Part shown: positions 45,076 to 58,804 of the stretch, piece after piece
Numbering within the stretch: the first letter of the stretch is position 1
Layout of the letters: the number at the start of each line of letters is the position of its first letter
DNA from: Cephalotus follicularis
Taxonomy: Eukaryota; Streptophyta; Magnoliopsida; Oxalidales; Cephalotaceae
Assembly (NCBI GenBank): GCA_001972305.1
Contig: BDDD01000916.1
Span: forward strand, 393,124-457,123
DNA length: 64,000 nucleotides
Direction: 5' to 3'
Notes under the pieces: model-generated
Seen by the model: only the letters and a program-made list of their open reading frames with translations
Told to the model about the DNA's origin: nothing
Database searches by the model: none
Translations under genes and position numbers: made by a program

Positions 45076-45260
45076 TAGACCTGCTCATGTGCTGGGCCTA
45101 CGTGGGTTTGGGCTAGGTTGGACCAAAGGAAAAAAAACACAAACTCGAGCCTACTGAGGTCCGTCCAAAACAAAATAATCAATTAAATATTAATGTAAGA
45201 AATTAAAAAAATAAAAATCAAGTTTGGGCCAGGCGAGCACACAGCCCTTGAGCAAGTCTA
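45076..45260. mobile_element. hAT-like MITE, 185 bp
   Basis: The termini TAGACCTGCTCA and TAGACTTGCTCA (reverse strand) match at 11 of 12. The flanking 8-mers GTCTAAAC (45068-45075) and GTCCAAAC (45261-45268) match at seven of eight. An 8-bp duplication with a TAG-type terminus is diagnostic of hAT. No coding capacity. Confidence 0.8.
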
Positions 45261-45268
45261 GTCCAAAC

Positions 45269-47635
45269 GCAATTCACAAACAAAATTCTAGCTTTTGGTT
45301 AAATACGTGTTTGGTAAAAAAAATCAAAAGCATTGTCGTTTTACATGGTTCACCACCGCCACAACTGTTAAAGCCAATACATTTCAAAACATGTCGTTTA
45401 GTATAATATTTGAATATTTAAATCAAATCATTTAGAATGTTTAAAAAAGTTTGCAATCATAGCTTTGCTCAGGATATATTATACAAAATAGTATTATATT
45501 AATAATAGAATTTTACTAGAAATAACATTTTAAACAATATTTTAGTCGGATAGGATTTTATAGTTTTTACAGTCTTGTTGGTATCCGAACTAGTACTCTA
45601 AAAAAATTAAATGATATTTCAGTGGTTTTATGACTAATATAATATATAATATATATATATATATATATATACATACACAAAAGACTTATAACATGTTAAC
45701 CCGTTTGACACCCACAATTAAAACTTGTCCAAAAGTAGTTTAGAGTTTTTATTTGACTATATAAATACTATTGAACACTTTCTGTTTATAAAATACTTAT
45801 TTTTTTTGTTAGTTGTATTTTATATTACGTTCATAATATTATAACTTAATTGTTTTATGTATCTACTGAACTCAAATCTGGATTCCTGCCTGACTCGATT
45901 GGTAACCAATGCAACAACCTCAGTTTGTCAACTATTATAAAGAAGATGAGAATCCAAAAAGAGAATGAAAGAGCAACATGATGGCGAATATATTTAGAAT
46001 GATGGAGCAAGGTGCAATATATATATATCGCTGATGTGTATAACTGTAGAAAGATGCTTAAGTGGAAGAAAGACAAAAGAACAAGGACAGTGAAACTGAC
46101 ATATGTACCCAGATTCTCCCTATCATCAAAAAGTAAAAAAACGCTAATGGCCTTGCGGGTCCTTATCTTGTCCAGTCCTCAAGTGTCAATAATCACTTTG
46201 TCTTTGACCAAATTATTGAGACTCCTAGCAACCCTAAAAAATGACCAACTGTTTGAGAGAGAGAGACACAGAGAACGAGAGAAATGTATAAATCTAACAC
46301 TGACTATATGTCGTCTTATATTATCAACCTCTCCATCTATCTCTCTCGATAGTGCCCTGCAGCCCTCTATGCCTCTACTGCTAAGATTCCCTTCTGGGGT
46401 CTCTGCCAACCAAAGTAACAGAAAAGGTTCCTTTGTTTCCTCTACAGTCCACAATCCAGCTATTAGCTACCCCTCCATGGACCATCTTCTTCTGTTATTT
46501 GTACCAAATCAAAGCATCTCGAATCTTTTTGGACAAAGGACCTCACCTTCACACAGCAATACCTGCACCATCTCACACCCATTTACATGCAGAGAACTTT
46601 TTGAAGTATACAGTATTTCGAGCTTCACATTGTCAATTTTACTTTTTGCAGCATCTGCTCTATTGGTTTTATCTTATTCGTTCATTGTACTTAATGGTAA
46701 GTAAGTGAATTCGTATATCTTATGCGTTTACCGTTTTACATCAATGTCAAGCACCAAAAGAAAATAAGCAAACAAAGCCAGCTTACATTGTCAAATTTTA
46801 GAGGGAAGAGTCAAAAACATCCCTTTGAAGAAAATTAAAATTTGAATCATACTGGTCTTTTCCAAAGCCATAATTCTGAGAAAAGCTTGTTCCTTAAGTA
46901 AATTATCTTTCTTAAACCTTGTTCAAAAAAATTATCTTTCTTAAATTAGCTTCAAGTTTCTATGTTTTGCACACTAAACTAGAACTATAAATACTTACCG
47001 TAGTGTACTTATATCAACTAATAACAACTGTGAAATTAATTGTGTTAGAGATTCACTCTGATAGCCGCTTCATTCAGTTCTATGATTTAGACATTTGAGG
47101 ACTCTGCACTCACAAGTGTCAAAGATGGGGAATCTGGGAACCCCACAATGTTATTATATCGAATGTAAAGAAAAAGCAACTTATTCTCTGACAGAATTTA
47201 GATTGATAGATCATTATCTTTGCATTGTCAAACAGGAGGCGGTGAATATAAAGTCTTGCAATATTTCAAGTTTCAACCAAGATTTTTTATTGCATTTTTT
47301 TTTCTTTTGGGAGGGTTGATTCTTCCTGTTTCATGCGCCTTGTAAAATCAAGGGTCATTCGGGTTAATTTATTCCCGTTTCTTCTGCACTCTACCAAATT
47401 AACTTGACCTAATTGATGCCAAAATCGAGTTATGCCCTAAATTTTGTTCTTGATATTTTAAAATTTGTGAAGGGTATTTGTTTATAAAGATCTTAGGTGG
47501 TGATATAATAAATTATGGTTCTGATCGTACATTTATCCAGCAATACAAATAGAATGAGGTGGTGAAAATTAATAGGATCATATGTGATATTAGAATACAA
47601 AAATTAATAATTAAGGATCGTACCTGGTTGAGTCA
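45269..47635. other. Mostly AT-rich DNA with a possible leader exon
   Basis: 45269-45990 is AT-rich. An (AT)n run lies at 45651-45672. Around 46240-46700 the DNA is CT-rich with GAGAGAGAG/CTCTCTC tracts and ends in AATG|GTAAGTAAG, a strong plant splice-donor match at about 46695. A long plus-strand open frame there (46012-46704) has no recognisable domain and a leader-like composition, so I do not call it coding. Nothing is recognised at 46710-47635. Confidence 0.35.
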
Positions 47636-48224
47636 TGTTCAACTGTGCAACGGAATATCAAATCAGTGCGATCCCTGATCAAACAGACATGTCTTCCTCT
47701 CCTTTTCACCAGACACAATATGGTTCTTAGATGGGAATCGAAGACAACTTATGGTAATATGAGAGGAGACCTAGCCCGATATATATATATAGTAAATCCT
47801 AATGAGCCTTCCCATCAAGCCCATTAGATTACTAAAGCCCATACTAACCACAATCCACATCTACAATCTGAAGTGCATCAGCCCATACAAGATAGATCAC
47901 TAAAGGGCTATTGGGCCATACCCCGTCTCACGGATAATTATCCTACCAGTTTTATAAAACGAAAATAACAATTAATGAAAGTCCAATATTTTATAAATAT
48001 TTCCACATGAGGCAATTGTTCCTCGGTGTATTACTTCCCAATCGAAAACTTCTTGTTATTTTTATGTAGATTTTCTCAATATTTTTTACTTTTGTTGTGA
48101 GAAGTAGGTACATACATTCTTTAGTGTATTATTGGTTAGCCTAGCTTGAACTCTCGTTACATAGTTATTGACCCAGAAGTACTTAGGCTCCACTTGCATA
48201 ACTCATACAAAAAAACAAATAACA
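47636..48224 (-). repeat. 3' LTR of copia element 3 (589 bp)
   Basis: On the minus strand it begins TGTTATTTGTTTTTTTG, directly after a very G-rich tract, and ends CGTTGCACAGTTGAACA, with inverted TGTT/AACA ends. A TATA box (CTATATATATATAT) lies at about 47780-47792. The left target-duplication copy would be AGTCA (47631-47635). No right copy exists because the element is truncated. Confidence 0.6.
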
Positions 48225-51055
48225 TCCCCCCCCCCTCCCCCATCTCCTCAAGTTGGAGCGTATATATCAAAAAGACGTAACTTATTACAAATATAAAAAA
48301 CTCACTCACATAGGAGAAGTTTTGTGAATATGTCCGCTAGTTGTTCCTCATATTGTGTGTAAACCAATCAGATATCACCAAAACTTACTTTCTCACGAAT
48401 AAAGTGACAAATTCAATATGTTTCGGTCTCTCATGGAAGACTGGATTGTTGGCTATGTGCAAAGTCTATTGGTTGTCACAAAAAAGAGTAGAGAATTCTG
48501 TCATGGACAGTCCAATCTAAACTAGCAACATCTGTATCCGTTGTAATTTTTCTATCACATTGGCACGGCATGGTACTCGGCATCAAAACTAGAGCGAGAA
48601 ACTATGGACTATTTCTTGATCTTCCATGACACAATAGAACCTCCTAAAAAAACACAGTAGCCTGAAGTGGGTCAAACGATCAATAGAACATCAAGTCCAA
48701 TCAACATCTATATAACCCATCATTGTCAAAGAATCTGGATCAAAATAGCTAGAAATATGAAGATGTCCTTGATTGCGGAACACTAATCCTTGGCTAGGAC
48801 CTCCTTTCAAGTATCGAATAATCTAAAAGGCCGCTAGCAAACGAGGAGTACGAGGAGCACTCATGAATTAGCTTACCACACTAACAACAAAAGAGATAGC
48901 TGAACAAGTAAAAGTACGATATTTTAACTGCTCACTAATCTTTGATATTTCTCCAGTTCATGAAGTGGATCACATTTCTCATTATCAAGCTTTGCAAGAG
49001 GATCCATGAGTGTGTTGATTGGCTTGGCATCACAAAGCTCTACATCACTCAACATGTCCAGACTATACTTCCTCTGTGAGAGAGCAATACTACCATCATG
49101 CGACTAGGATACTTCAATGGCAAGAAAGTAACAGTGACCCAAGTCTTTAGTGCTAAACTCATGTTGTAAAAACTGCTTGAGCCTCTATATGCCATCAACA
49201 TCACTCCCGACAAGTATAATATCATTGACATAGACCACCAAAAATGACATATCCAGCAAAGGAGGAAATACTGAACACTGAATGGTCTACACTACACTAA
49301 CGCATGCCAAAAGTGATAACGACATCACTAAATCTCTCAAACCAAGCACAAAGAGACTGCTTTAGACCATATAGAGCTCCCGTAGCTGACAAACCTTCTC
49401 CCCCTAGCTACAAACCTTGGTGGTTACTCCATATAGACCTCCTCTTGGAGATCACCAGGAAGGAAGGCATTTTTGACATCTAACTGGTGTAGTTGCCATT
49501 TATAACGAGCAGCTAATGAGATAATAACACGAATGGAAGATATTTTGGCCATTGGAGAGAATGTTTCATCATAGTCAATACCATAGGTGTATAGCCTTTA
49601 GCCACAAGGCAAGCTTTCAGGCGGTCCACTGTACCATCCGAAAGGTGCTTGACCACAAAGACCCATTGATAACCAACCAACTATTTTTTATGAGGTAAGA
49701 ACAAGGTCCTAAGTCTAATTGGCTTGTAAGGCCTTGATTTCTTCCTCCATAGCAAGGGCCTAACATAGATGAGCCAAAACCTCCTGAACACTATTGGGCA
49801 TAAACACAAAGATGACACAAAGGTAGACGTTTCAAGAGATAAGTCATCATATGAGATAAATTGGGAAAGAGGATACCGAGAGTAGGTATGAGAGCATGTA
49901 TGATAGGCAATAAGAGACTTAGTATACACGAGGGAAAGAGGCTCAGAGGCAGTCTCTAGTGGTGATGGGTCATACTGTTACGAATGATCCATCAACCAGA
50001 TGGTAGGAGGTACCGATCGGGTACCATTAGAGTAAACCTAAAGAGGTACCGGCTAGAGTAACGAAGTAGTATAAGCAATGAGAGAAAGCTCCACGAGCTC
50101 CAGCTCTGACTGAGGTGCTTCAATCAGTAGCAATAAATACCCGACGCCAAATAGGGTTATCATAGGCATACCCCTTTTGAGTACGAGAGTAGCCAACGAA
50201 AATACACTTTTTTGCATGGGAAGAAAATTTATCTATTTTAGGGGTCAAGGAATGAATAAAGCATACACATCCAAAGACCCGGGGACAAACAAACCAGAAA
50301 GGGCGACCCGAATGAAGAACATTATAAAGGTCAAGTCCCTTTAATACAGAAGATAAAAGACGATTTATGAGATGACAAGCAGTAAGAAGATCATAAACCC
50401 ATAATGACTTAGGCATATGAGTATGGGGGAGAAAATAATTAGCTACATCCATCAAGTGATGATTCTTGCATTCTGCAACCCCGTTTTCTTGGGGAGTGTG
50501 AGCACAAGAACTTTGTTGATGAATGCCATGAGTCTCAAGAAAATAAGTGAATTGAGATGCAGAAACATATTCACGGGCATTATCTGCACGTAAGCATTTT
50601 ATAGACACACCATATTGACTAAGAACTTTATTACAAAAATGAGTGAAAAATCTCAGCACGATCTTTCATTAAATATAAAAAGTTGTATGACTATAATCGT
50701 TAATGATGGTTAGAGAATACTTGAAACCACAAGAAGACTCACGACTAGGGCCCTAAACATTTGAGTTGACTAACTCAAATGGCTGAGAAACACGACTCAC
50801 AACACGGGAACTAAAAGACACGCATTACCTAATTGACAAGTTTTATAATTAAACTGAAGACTCGATGCAGACACGAAAGGAAACTGATGGAGATCATCTT
50901 CTGATTGATGGCGAAGGCAGCAATGAGCTTGTAGAAATCGTCTAACCTCTGAACAATTGCAGTAGTATCACTAATATCCTGATCCAATAAATGGAGACCA
51001 CCAGACTTATGCCCACCACCGGATCCACGTCCAGTCCTTTGATCTTAAAAAACAC
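48225..51055 (-). pseudogene. Copia 3 polyprotein remnant (integrase, RT, RNase H)
   Basis: The polypurine tract (48225-48250) is followed leftward-to-rightward by reversed RNase H (GYCVFLGGSIVSWKIKK, SRSSFDAEYHAVP, near 48600), RT (VVYVNDIILVGSDVDG at about 49230, then SALSQRKYSLDML-type motifs) and a 179-residue integrase frame at 50120-50659 (SIKCLRADNAREYVS, AHTPQENGVAECKNHH, RVFGCVCFIHSLTP). The RT box reads Y-V-N-D, so a catalytic Asp has become Asn. GAG-pre-integrase traces (GGGHKSGG-like) end near 51055. Gag and the 5' LTR are missing. Confidence 0.8.
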
Positions 51056-51837
51056 AGGAGTTAAGAGAAAACAAGACATTGTGAATTCATGATCTAAGTA
51101 AGTTTCCTTAGGACTTCAGCGAGATTTTCGACAAGAGTGCTTGGTAGGAGTTTCATATGGATTAGACTGTTGTATGTGGATGAGATGGCCCTACAGATGA
51201 ACCACAGACTCTTTGTTTTCTCAAGTCTTGCTAAGGGGTTGAAAGGAGAAGATCATTCACGATTTTTAGAATTGTTTTGACTGATAGAGAGTATGGACAA
51301 GAATTGATTAGGGGTCTATGTAAAGAATAGAATGGATGGGGGATTGATGGATATGAGATATGTTTTACAATGGTAAGGAATTTGTAGAACAACTGCGGTT
51401 GTTATCCTTAACCATTTTATGGCTGTTGTTATGGGATCGAGGGGTATGGATTATTTGACCACCGACATAAATGAATGTATGGCTAAAAGTTTCGAGTCTA
51501 ACTCGACCAAATGTCTTATCATGGAGAACATTGGTTTTAATTACCATGCATCCACAATTTTATAGACAGAATGAGTAGAGTTTGAGTTGTTATTCTATGA
51601 CAAAAGTTTTACAGGAGTTATCTTAGTATCTTATCTCTCAGTTTATCTTTTGAGATGAAGTTAGTTTATCTTAAACGAATAAAGTTATTTCCGAGGCGCG
51701 ATCTTTATGGAGGGGATATTGCTACTTATGGCTATTTTTTTCCTTTCAATCGTCATTGAATTCGCGATTTGAAATCTATGAAGCAGATTATCCTGTAATT
51801 TATTTTGACATCGAGTAGTTCCTATGGCAGTACTAAA
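51056..51837. other. Unassigned DNA left of the CACTA element
   Basis: No coding frame was recognised. It is the left flank of the CACTA insertion, so before insertion it was contiguous with the pectin methylesterase remnant at 59011. It shows no pectinesterase-inhibitor motif that I can see. Confidence 0.4.
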
Positions 51838-51854
51838 AAATAGGTCAATGGCCA

Positions 51855-52205
51855 GAGCACTTCCCCTCCCCATAATTTCTCCTCGCCATCAACTTCATGA
51901 GGGCTTGGCGAGAGTTAGGTTCCCTAGCCATATATTTCCCTCGCCATGACGAGGGTATGTCTAGGGCTGGATCCCCCTTGTCGTGATGCCCTCGCAATGG
52001 CGAGGGCGGTATCCCCCTCGCAGTAATCCCCTCGCCATGGGCAGGGTATAGCTAGAGCAGGCGACTCCTCGCCGTCATCTGCTCGTACATGCATATACCT
52101 TCGCCAAGCCTCGCCATGCCCTCGCCATGGTGAGGGCTTGGCGAGGGTTGCTACAGAATGGAGAGGGCAATACCTTCGCCATGCCCTCACCATGCCCTCG
52201 TAATT
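51855..52205. repeat. Left subterminal repeat array of the CACTA element
   Basis: About 20 CTCGCCATG, CCTCGC or GGCGAGGG motifs on both strands, several paired as the palindrome CCTCGCCATGGCGAGG or close to it. Subterminal arrays are the known binding sites of the accessory transposition protein in CACTA elements. Confidence 0.8.
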
Positions 52206-52439
52206 CTGCAGTTTCTGCTGCTGGTTATATCAACATAATCCATTCCCTATATCCAAGAAAAACCTGCAATTCATTTCAGCAGCAACCACAATAACAGTTT
52301 ATATTTTAGAATTGTCTAATGAATTCCATCCATAACTACTAAACGACACATTTCATTCACATTAAGCTAACAAAACAATGTAAATGAGCTTTATAACATA
52401 TTTGTAAAAAGTGTAATACATTTACAAAGAGTCTTAAAA

Positions 52440-54199
52440 TGTGCCAAACTCAACAAACTATGACTCGTCATCGCTATAGTCTGAGTCTCGGGATGGCCGG
52501 TAGGGGGATACTGGCTCTACGGTGAACTTTGATCAGATGGTCTGCGTCTGGACTGAGATCCCATCTAAGTGGCCATCATCTGAGTCATTTGAGCCATAAA
52601 ACTCTCCAACGTCGTCTGCACCCGGGTTACCTGCTGGCGAAGCTCTGAGACCTCCTTGAAAACACCTGCGTCCATCCCTGGGCTGGCCTCTGATGGCTGT
52701 GAAGTGAATGGGTGACTCTGACTTCCCACTCCCGACTAAGTACCTCAAAGTGCTTATGGTAGCATCTTCGTAGAATTCATGTAGTTCCCCAATCCACGGA
52801 TCTTGCCCTTCCGTGGACTTCTCGTCGCCTATGTCCATGCCACGACGTCGAAGGGAGTCGACCTACTAATACTGTGGGGCACCTCCACAGTATCTGCCCC
52901 CGCAGCAGTCCGGTACTTCTCCTATAAAAAAATACAAGATTAATCAGTAAAGTGATTGACATATGACATATTTATTTAAGTTTGTGACTCACCATCCTCT
53001 CCATTATTATAGGAGGTTGAAGAGTATCATTCCCCGCCCTCCGATAGGTGTCATAAAATACATCCACAGTAGGTTTCCCCTTGGCTTCCTACAAGTCAAA
53101 TGCAATTTTGAATTAGTTTGAAACACAAATTAAGTTTATTAAGTACCATAATTATTAAGTAAGTTTATTACTTACCCTAATCTGAAGTTGTCTTTCCATC
53201 ATGTAACTACCGCCAGTGTAGGTGTTGTGCGCTTCATTCACCATATTGGCAACATTTGTTCTTGTCGGCTTCTGAAAAATCCTCGGACATCCACATGTTC
53301 ACCATTTCATCCCACACTGGTTGTGGTATCTTTGCAGGGCCATGCTACCTGCACTCAGGGCTTATCTGATGCACACCAGCGCCTGTCATTGCCTTTCTTC
53401 CTATAGTTACGCATCCACTTTAGGTAATTCTCCTGCACGTAACTATGGAATGCAAACCTGCTATGTGCATTAGATGGCAGAAAGTGGAAGTAGTCCTACA
53501 AAACGTCAATGTCAAACAACGAGTTTAAAAAATATCCTAAATAAATCGGTATTGTTAACTGCAACAGGTTTACTCACCAGTAGCTTCTCCCACAGTAGTT
53601 CCTTCTCTAAATCAGGCCACTGGCTCCACGTGATCCATGGTTGCAGTATTCTGCCCTTGATGATGGACGCTATGGTGTTCTTCACGTCCATCTCCTCAAA
53701 ACACCTGCAATTAAACAAATATTAGCACCAACATGATATGTTAGTTTAAAAAAAAAAAGTACTTAAATTACTAGACACTGATATACCGAATAGGCCTATA
53801 ATCCTCCACCTCCTACGGGGGCAAGTCCGCCCCCCTACTAGCTCCCCTCATTCGTCGCTAATGGGAGCCTGATTCAAAAATATGGTTACGTTTCATTGTA
53901 AACATATATAACAAAATATAACAAAAAAGCTTCGACGATACGAAAAACAATTTAAGGTCAAATATCGTGACATAACAAATTTCCTTACTAGCATTGGGAA
54001 CATCGATATCCTGCTCCCGTGTGTCTAACTCCATGGAGTCTAACTCAGGACGCGTAGATCTGGAGGGTGTGGCTGAATCTCCAGGAATAGAGGAACGCCT
54101 GACCCTGCGGACATATCTGCAAGAACTCACCGTATTTAAAAAATACAAACTACATACAATTATCCTACTATATATTATAAAATTACAATGTCGTGCCAA
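52440..54199 (-). pseudogene. CACTA second gene (Ptta/En_Spm-type protein)
   Basis: Exon-like pieces on the minus strand: EKELLWEKLLVSKPVAV (about 53600); YVQENYLKWMRNYRKKGNDR (about 53430), where a frame change follows; then DEMVNMWMSEDFQKPTRTNV and TGGSYMMERQLQIR (about 53300-53180) ending at a GTAAGTAAT splice donor. After a gap comes a next exon AKGKPTVDVFYDTYRRAGND (about 53085-52990). The order fits the plant Transposase_24 (Ptta/En_Spm) family, the TnpA-like partner. Stops and a frame change in the third exon suggest it is broken. Confidence 0.7.
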
Positions 54200-54265
54200 A
54201 TTAGAAGATTAAGAATACTATTACAAACAGTATTTACTACATATACTACACTATTATCTTACAGA

Positions 54266-57200
54266 TTAATCTATGCTATCAATACCCATGTCGTCTTGAC
54301 TATCGGAATCATATTCCATCACTCCGTCCTCCTCATCCGTGTCAGAAACATCGTCTTCCCATTCATCTTTCTCGTCATCCATATTGTCATTGTCTGACAT
54401 AGGATCCCTTATTCGAACATTTGGAGGCAATACTACCTCTTCCCATTCCCCATCTCCTTGAAGTAAATCTTCACTTTCAGGTCTTAAATCAACTGTAAAT
54501 GATCGTAGTGGACCGGTGGCAACACCTTCTTGCAATGTCATATTCATACCCAAATAGTCGCCATCTTCTTCTTCATAATCAGGAAGGCTGTAGGCATTTC
54601 TGGGTTTCGTTTTTATCACAGTCACTCACCCTTTGTACCTACGATCGTTGGAAATGCTGGGTGCGTAGAATACCTGCACAACTTGACTTGCTAGCATGAA
54701 CGGCTCGTATGTGGGGAGTTTCTTTTCTGGGTTCAGACGAACAATTCCAAACTCATCCACTCTGGTACCTCTCTCCGAAGTGTCAACCCAATCACACTTG
54801 AATAAAACAACTTTGTTGTCTTGTCCATAGAAATCAAGCTCCACAACATCGACCAAGGCTCCGTAGAAGTCACTACAACTATCATTCCAAGTGCTTCCCC
54901 TGATCATTACACCCCAATTTTGAGTTATTGAGGTCATCGATGCATCTTTAGTGTGAAACTTGTACCCATTGACGACATACCCTTCCACGACCTCACTTTT
55001 GTAGTAGGTGCACTTGCTAAATTTCGTAGACGGACGTCAGCTTCCTTATCGTTCTTAACCTATTAAGTGTGCAATGTATACACGTAACATAGAAATGAAC
55101 ATCAACAATTAAAAATCATGAAACTTATAGACGCTTTGTAGACATTCTGGCATTACTTACACGGCTTTGAAACCATTTCACAAAGTGTGCATCGCGTTCT
55201 TCTTTAATTTGTTTGGGGGTAATGTTAGGGTTTAATTCGCTGACTAGTTGTTCGTACTCACTACAACAAAGAATATAACTAAGATACGTTCAAATTGCAC
55301 AATTCCTATAAATATAGTATAAACTTAGTACAATATATATGTTTACTTACTCAACCAGAGGGCTGACTTCATCGCAGTTAAGAAGGATGTAGAAATATGC
55401 AGCCTCATTTTTTTTTTCTGTCGTATGTCTATTCTCTGTCTTGCTCATTGCTTTACCATAATGAGTAAATATGGATAGCGATCCGTTACTTGCAACTGTG
55501 CCCCCATCCCAGTTTCTCTCAGGTCTATTCAGCCTCGTCGGGACATTAGGTTCGAAATAATACCAACAAAACGTTGTCAACTCGTGAACAATATATGCAT
55601 CAGCGATCGACCCTTCCACACGAGCTTTGTTCTTGACCATCTTTTTAAGATCAAACAGCTCTGTGCAATTAAATATGTAATTAGAATGCATGACAAAGAG
55701 ATGAACATTTTCAGAAAGAGAAACAATGTGTAACTGTACCTCTCAATGGGATACATCCATATATTCCGAATCGGCCCACATACTTTCGCTTCGTAAGTTA
55801 GGTGGACAAGAAGATGTTCCATAGAATCTAAAAATGATGAAGGAAATATCTACTCCATTTTGCAAATTGTTTGCACAATGTTACTCTGGAACAAGTCCAT
55901 CTTCGCAGCACTGTTCGATGTTAAACATATATTTCGAAAAAAATCGCTCACCTCGGCCAACACCTCTATGATATTTCTGGGCAGGAACTCATAAAATTCA
56001 ATCAGAAGAAGCCTCTGTATGAAGACATGGCAATCATGGCTCTTCAATATTGAAACCTTACACTCTGAAATATTCACACACCAAGATACGTTTGAGGCAT
56101 ATCCATCTGAAAACCTGATCTTTGTCATCCATTCACAAACTTGTTTGCCATGTTCACTGTTCAGTGAATATTTTGCTGGTGGCAATATGAACCACCCATC
56201 CACCTCTTCTGCATGCAGTTCAGGTCTTATTCTCAACTCTTTCAGATCAAGTCGAGCTTGTACGTGGTCCTTGGATTTTCCCTTCACATTCATGACCGTA
56301 TTGAATATGTTTTCAAACACATTCTTCTCGATGTGCATGACATCCAACTTGTGTCTGACTAGTACTCCAATAAGGAAGTTCGAAAAAGATACTTCGCTTA
56401 GTCCAATTGTGTACTCTCCCGAACCCAGGAATCTTGCTAGTTGGTTCACATTTTTCAAACACAACTGCATTCAACTCGGGGAGTTGATACTCTAACTCTT
56501 CCCCTGATAACCTCTCCACACCCACCTCGGTCACCCGTCGACCCTCAAGAATTTTTTATTGTCTCTTCTAAACTGGTGGTCTGTGAGCAACAATTGACGA
56601 TGACAGTCAAACCACAAACATTTCTGACTATGCTTCAATCTAAAACCCTTAGTCTGACCCATGCAGTAGGGACATGCCAAATGACCATGAGTACCCCAAA
56701 CTGACAGCATTCCAAAGCCAGGAAAGTCACCAATCGTCCACATTACAGCTGCCATCATCAGAAAGTTCTTCTTGCGTGATGCATCATAGGTTTCAACTCC
56801 AATTTCCCACAACATCTTCAACTCGTCAATGAGTGGACGCAGAAACACGTTAATATCTTTCCCTGGGCTTTTTGGTCAAGGTATAATCAAGGATAAGAAC
56901 ATGAATGGCTTCGTCATAAACAACCAAGGTGGAAGATTGTATGGAAAAACAAAAACAGACCAGCAAGAGTAAACACTACTACTTACCCCAAAAGGACAAA
57001 ACCCGTCCGTTGCTATTCCTATTCTAACATTGCCAATCTCTATAGAAAAAGATGGAAAAGTAATATCAAAGTGCTTCCAAACTTCACCGTCAACCGGGTG
57101 TACCATTCCCACTTCGTCACCGTCATTATCCTTCATCTTCTTACTATGTCACCTCATATCAGCAGATGTTTTGTCTGATTGAAACAACCTCTGAAGTCTT

Positions 57201-58057
57201 GGTGCCACTGGAAAGTGGCGCAAAACCTTGTAAGGTACCTGTTTCTTTCTTTTTTCACCACCGCTAGGTTTGAATCTAGGATGATTACATGTTGGACACT
57301 GTATAGCACATTTGTGTTGATCCCTATAATACAACATAAAATCATTGACACATGCATCTATCTTTTTGTAGCCTAATCCCAATGCCTTCATAATTTGTTT
57401 CAGCTTGTAATAAGACTCCGGCAACTTCTCATCCTCAGGCATTCCGCTCTTAACGATCTGAAAAATTTCCTCCGCCCCTTCGTTAGGAATCCCATTCTTG
57501 GACTTGACATTCATGATTCGCGTCATTGTAGACAGCTTGGTGTGTTTTTTACAGCCATTCCACAACGGTTCATCCGCATCCTTAAGCAGGTCATAGAACT
57601 TATTTGCATTGAGATTCAGAAGTTCATCGGCCGTCTCGTCATGTTCATGAGTATCAAACTCGAACCCTCCAGCATCCATTACGAGATCAAGAAAAGAATT
57701 GCTCGGACCCGAGGGGTCTGACTGCTCCACTGCAGTCCAACGGCGTTCCCTCGTTTCCCTATGTTGATCCCACAACGTGTAATAGAGGGTGAAACCGTTC
57801 TTCAACAAATGTAACCGCACTTCAGATCGAGTTCCAAATGCCCTTAACTTGCAATGTTTGCAAGAACACTTTATCGTACTATTCCAGACAAACTCTTCAT
57901 TTGAGAATGCAAAATTTAGAAAACTGAGCACGCCCCTGTTAAATTCCTCATTTATTAACCCCCTGATAACCCGCCTACTCATCCAACTCCTGTCCACATA
58001 CATTTTTTCTATAAGTAGGGTATTGTTAGATTCAAGTATTCTTTTCTCAAAATGCAT
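54266..58057 (-). pseudogene. CACTA transposase (Transposase_21 type)
   Basis: The N-terminal part at 58057-57149 carries the transposase-associated domain (VDRSWMSRRVIRGLINEEF, CSCKHCKLRAFGT) and the first part of the transposase (CPTCNHPRFKPSGGEKRKK). Then come 57136-56531 fragments; then 56470-55850 with RHKLDVMHIEKNVFENIFNT, KSHDCHVFIQRLLLIEFYEF and the following DUF4218-like part down to 55347 (WMYPIERY, KARVEGSIADAYIVHELTTF). Finally there is DUF4216 at 54988-54626 (VELDFYGQDNKVVLFKCDWV) and an acidic tail. Introns are expected, but indels such as the one at 54626 suggest inactivation. I start it at 58057, although the Met of MYVDRSWM, 17 codons further in, is also plausible. Confidence 0.8.
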
Positions 58058-58736
58058 TGACTGAAGTTTATCTCACCACCTAACTCTAAAAGGTATGGCC
58101 TTATCCCATTCCCGACTACGTACCTTCACTAATATCGTTATCCCACGTGCATAGTTCACTCCGAGAAAATTTCGGCAGCATCTCCCCACGGTTCCTCAAA
58201 TACACGAATTAAACTGAATTAATCGGTTTAATTATGCATCCGAGGAACATGTTTAAGGAGTGTAACCGAAACTTTCTTGAAGAAAACTATGTACACAAAA
58301 TAACGATATATCCTACAGTGGACGTACGTATGCGAGAACTGTCCAAACTGGACAATTCATGATTCACTATTATTGAACGAATCATGAACGAGAATCTAAG
58401 GTTTCTCTCGACTTTAATCATAATAGGTAATTGAACTCTACAATAAATTTAAACATGATACTAACATACTAACTAAATTGTACATACATTTATACTACTA
58501 ACTATTATATATATACATACATACTACTAACTATTATATATATAACTAAATTATACATATATATATATATACCGATTTCAAAAAATATATACAAACAAAA
58601 GTATATAGAGGTTGAATCTAGAAATTAATACCTAAAATCCAAGTTTTGATGTTGGCTGGAGGAGAAGAAAGAAAGAGAAGGAGACCGGCAGTAAGAGAGA
58701 GGAAGAGAGTGAGGCGAGTGGCGGTGAGGGAGAGGA

Positions 58737-58742
<6 letters not shown>

Positions 58743-58778
<36 letters not shown>
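58743..58778. repeat. (GA)n microsatellite
   Basis: About 18 GA units within the right part of the CACTA element. Confidence 0.95.
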
Positions 58779-58784
<6 letters not shown>

Positions 58785-58804
58785 AAGATAAGGCCGGGTA
58801 TAAT

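Noticed and set aside
46012..46704. 230-residue plus-strand open frame as a gene
   Set aside because: No domain or conserved motif, Ser/Leu-rich translation of a CT-rich leader-like stretch, and an implausible start region.
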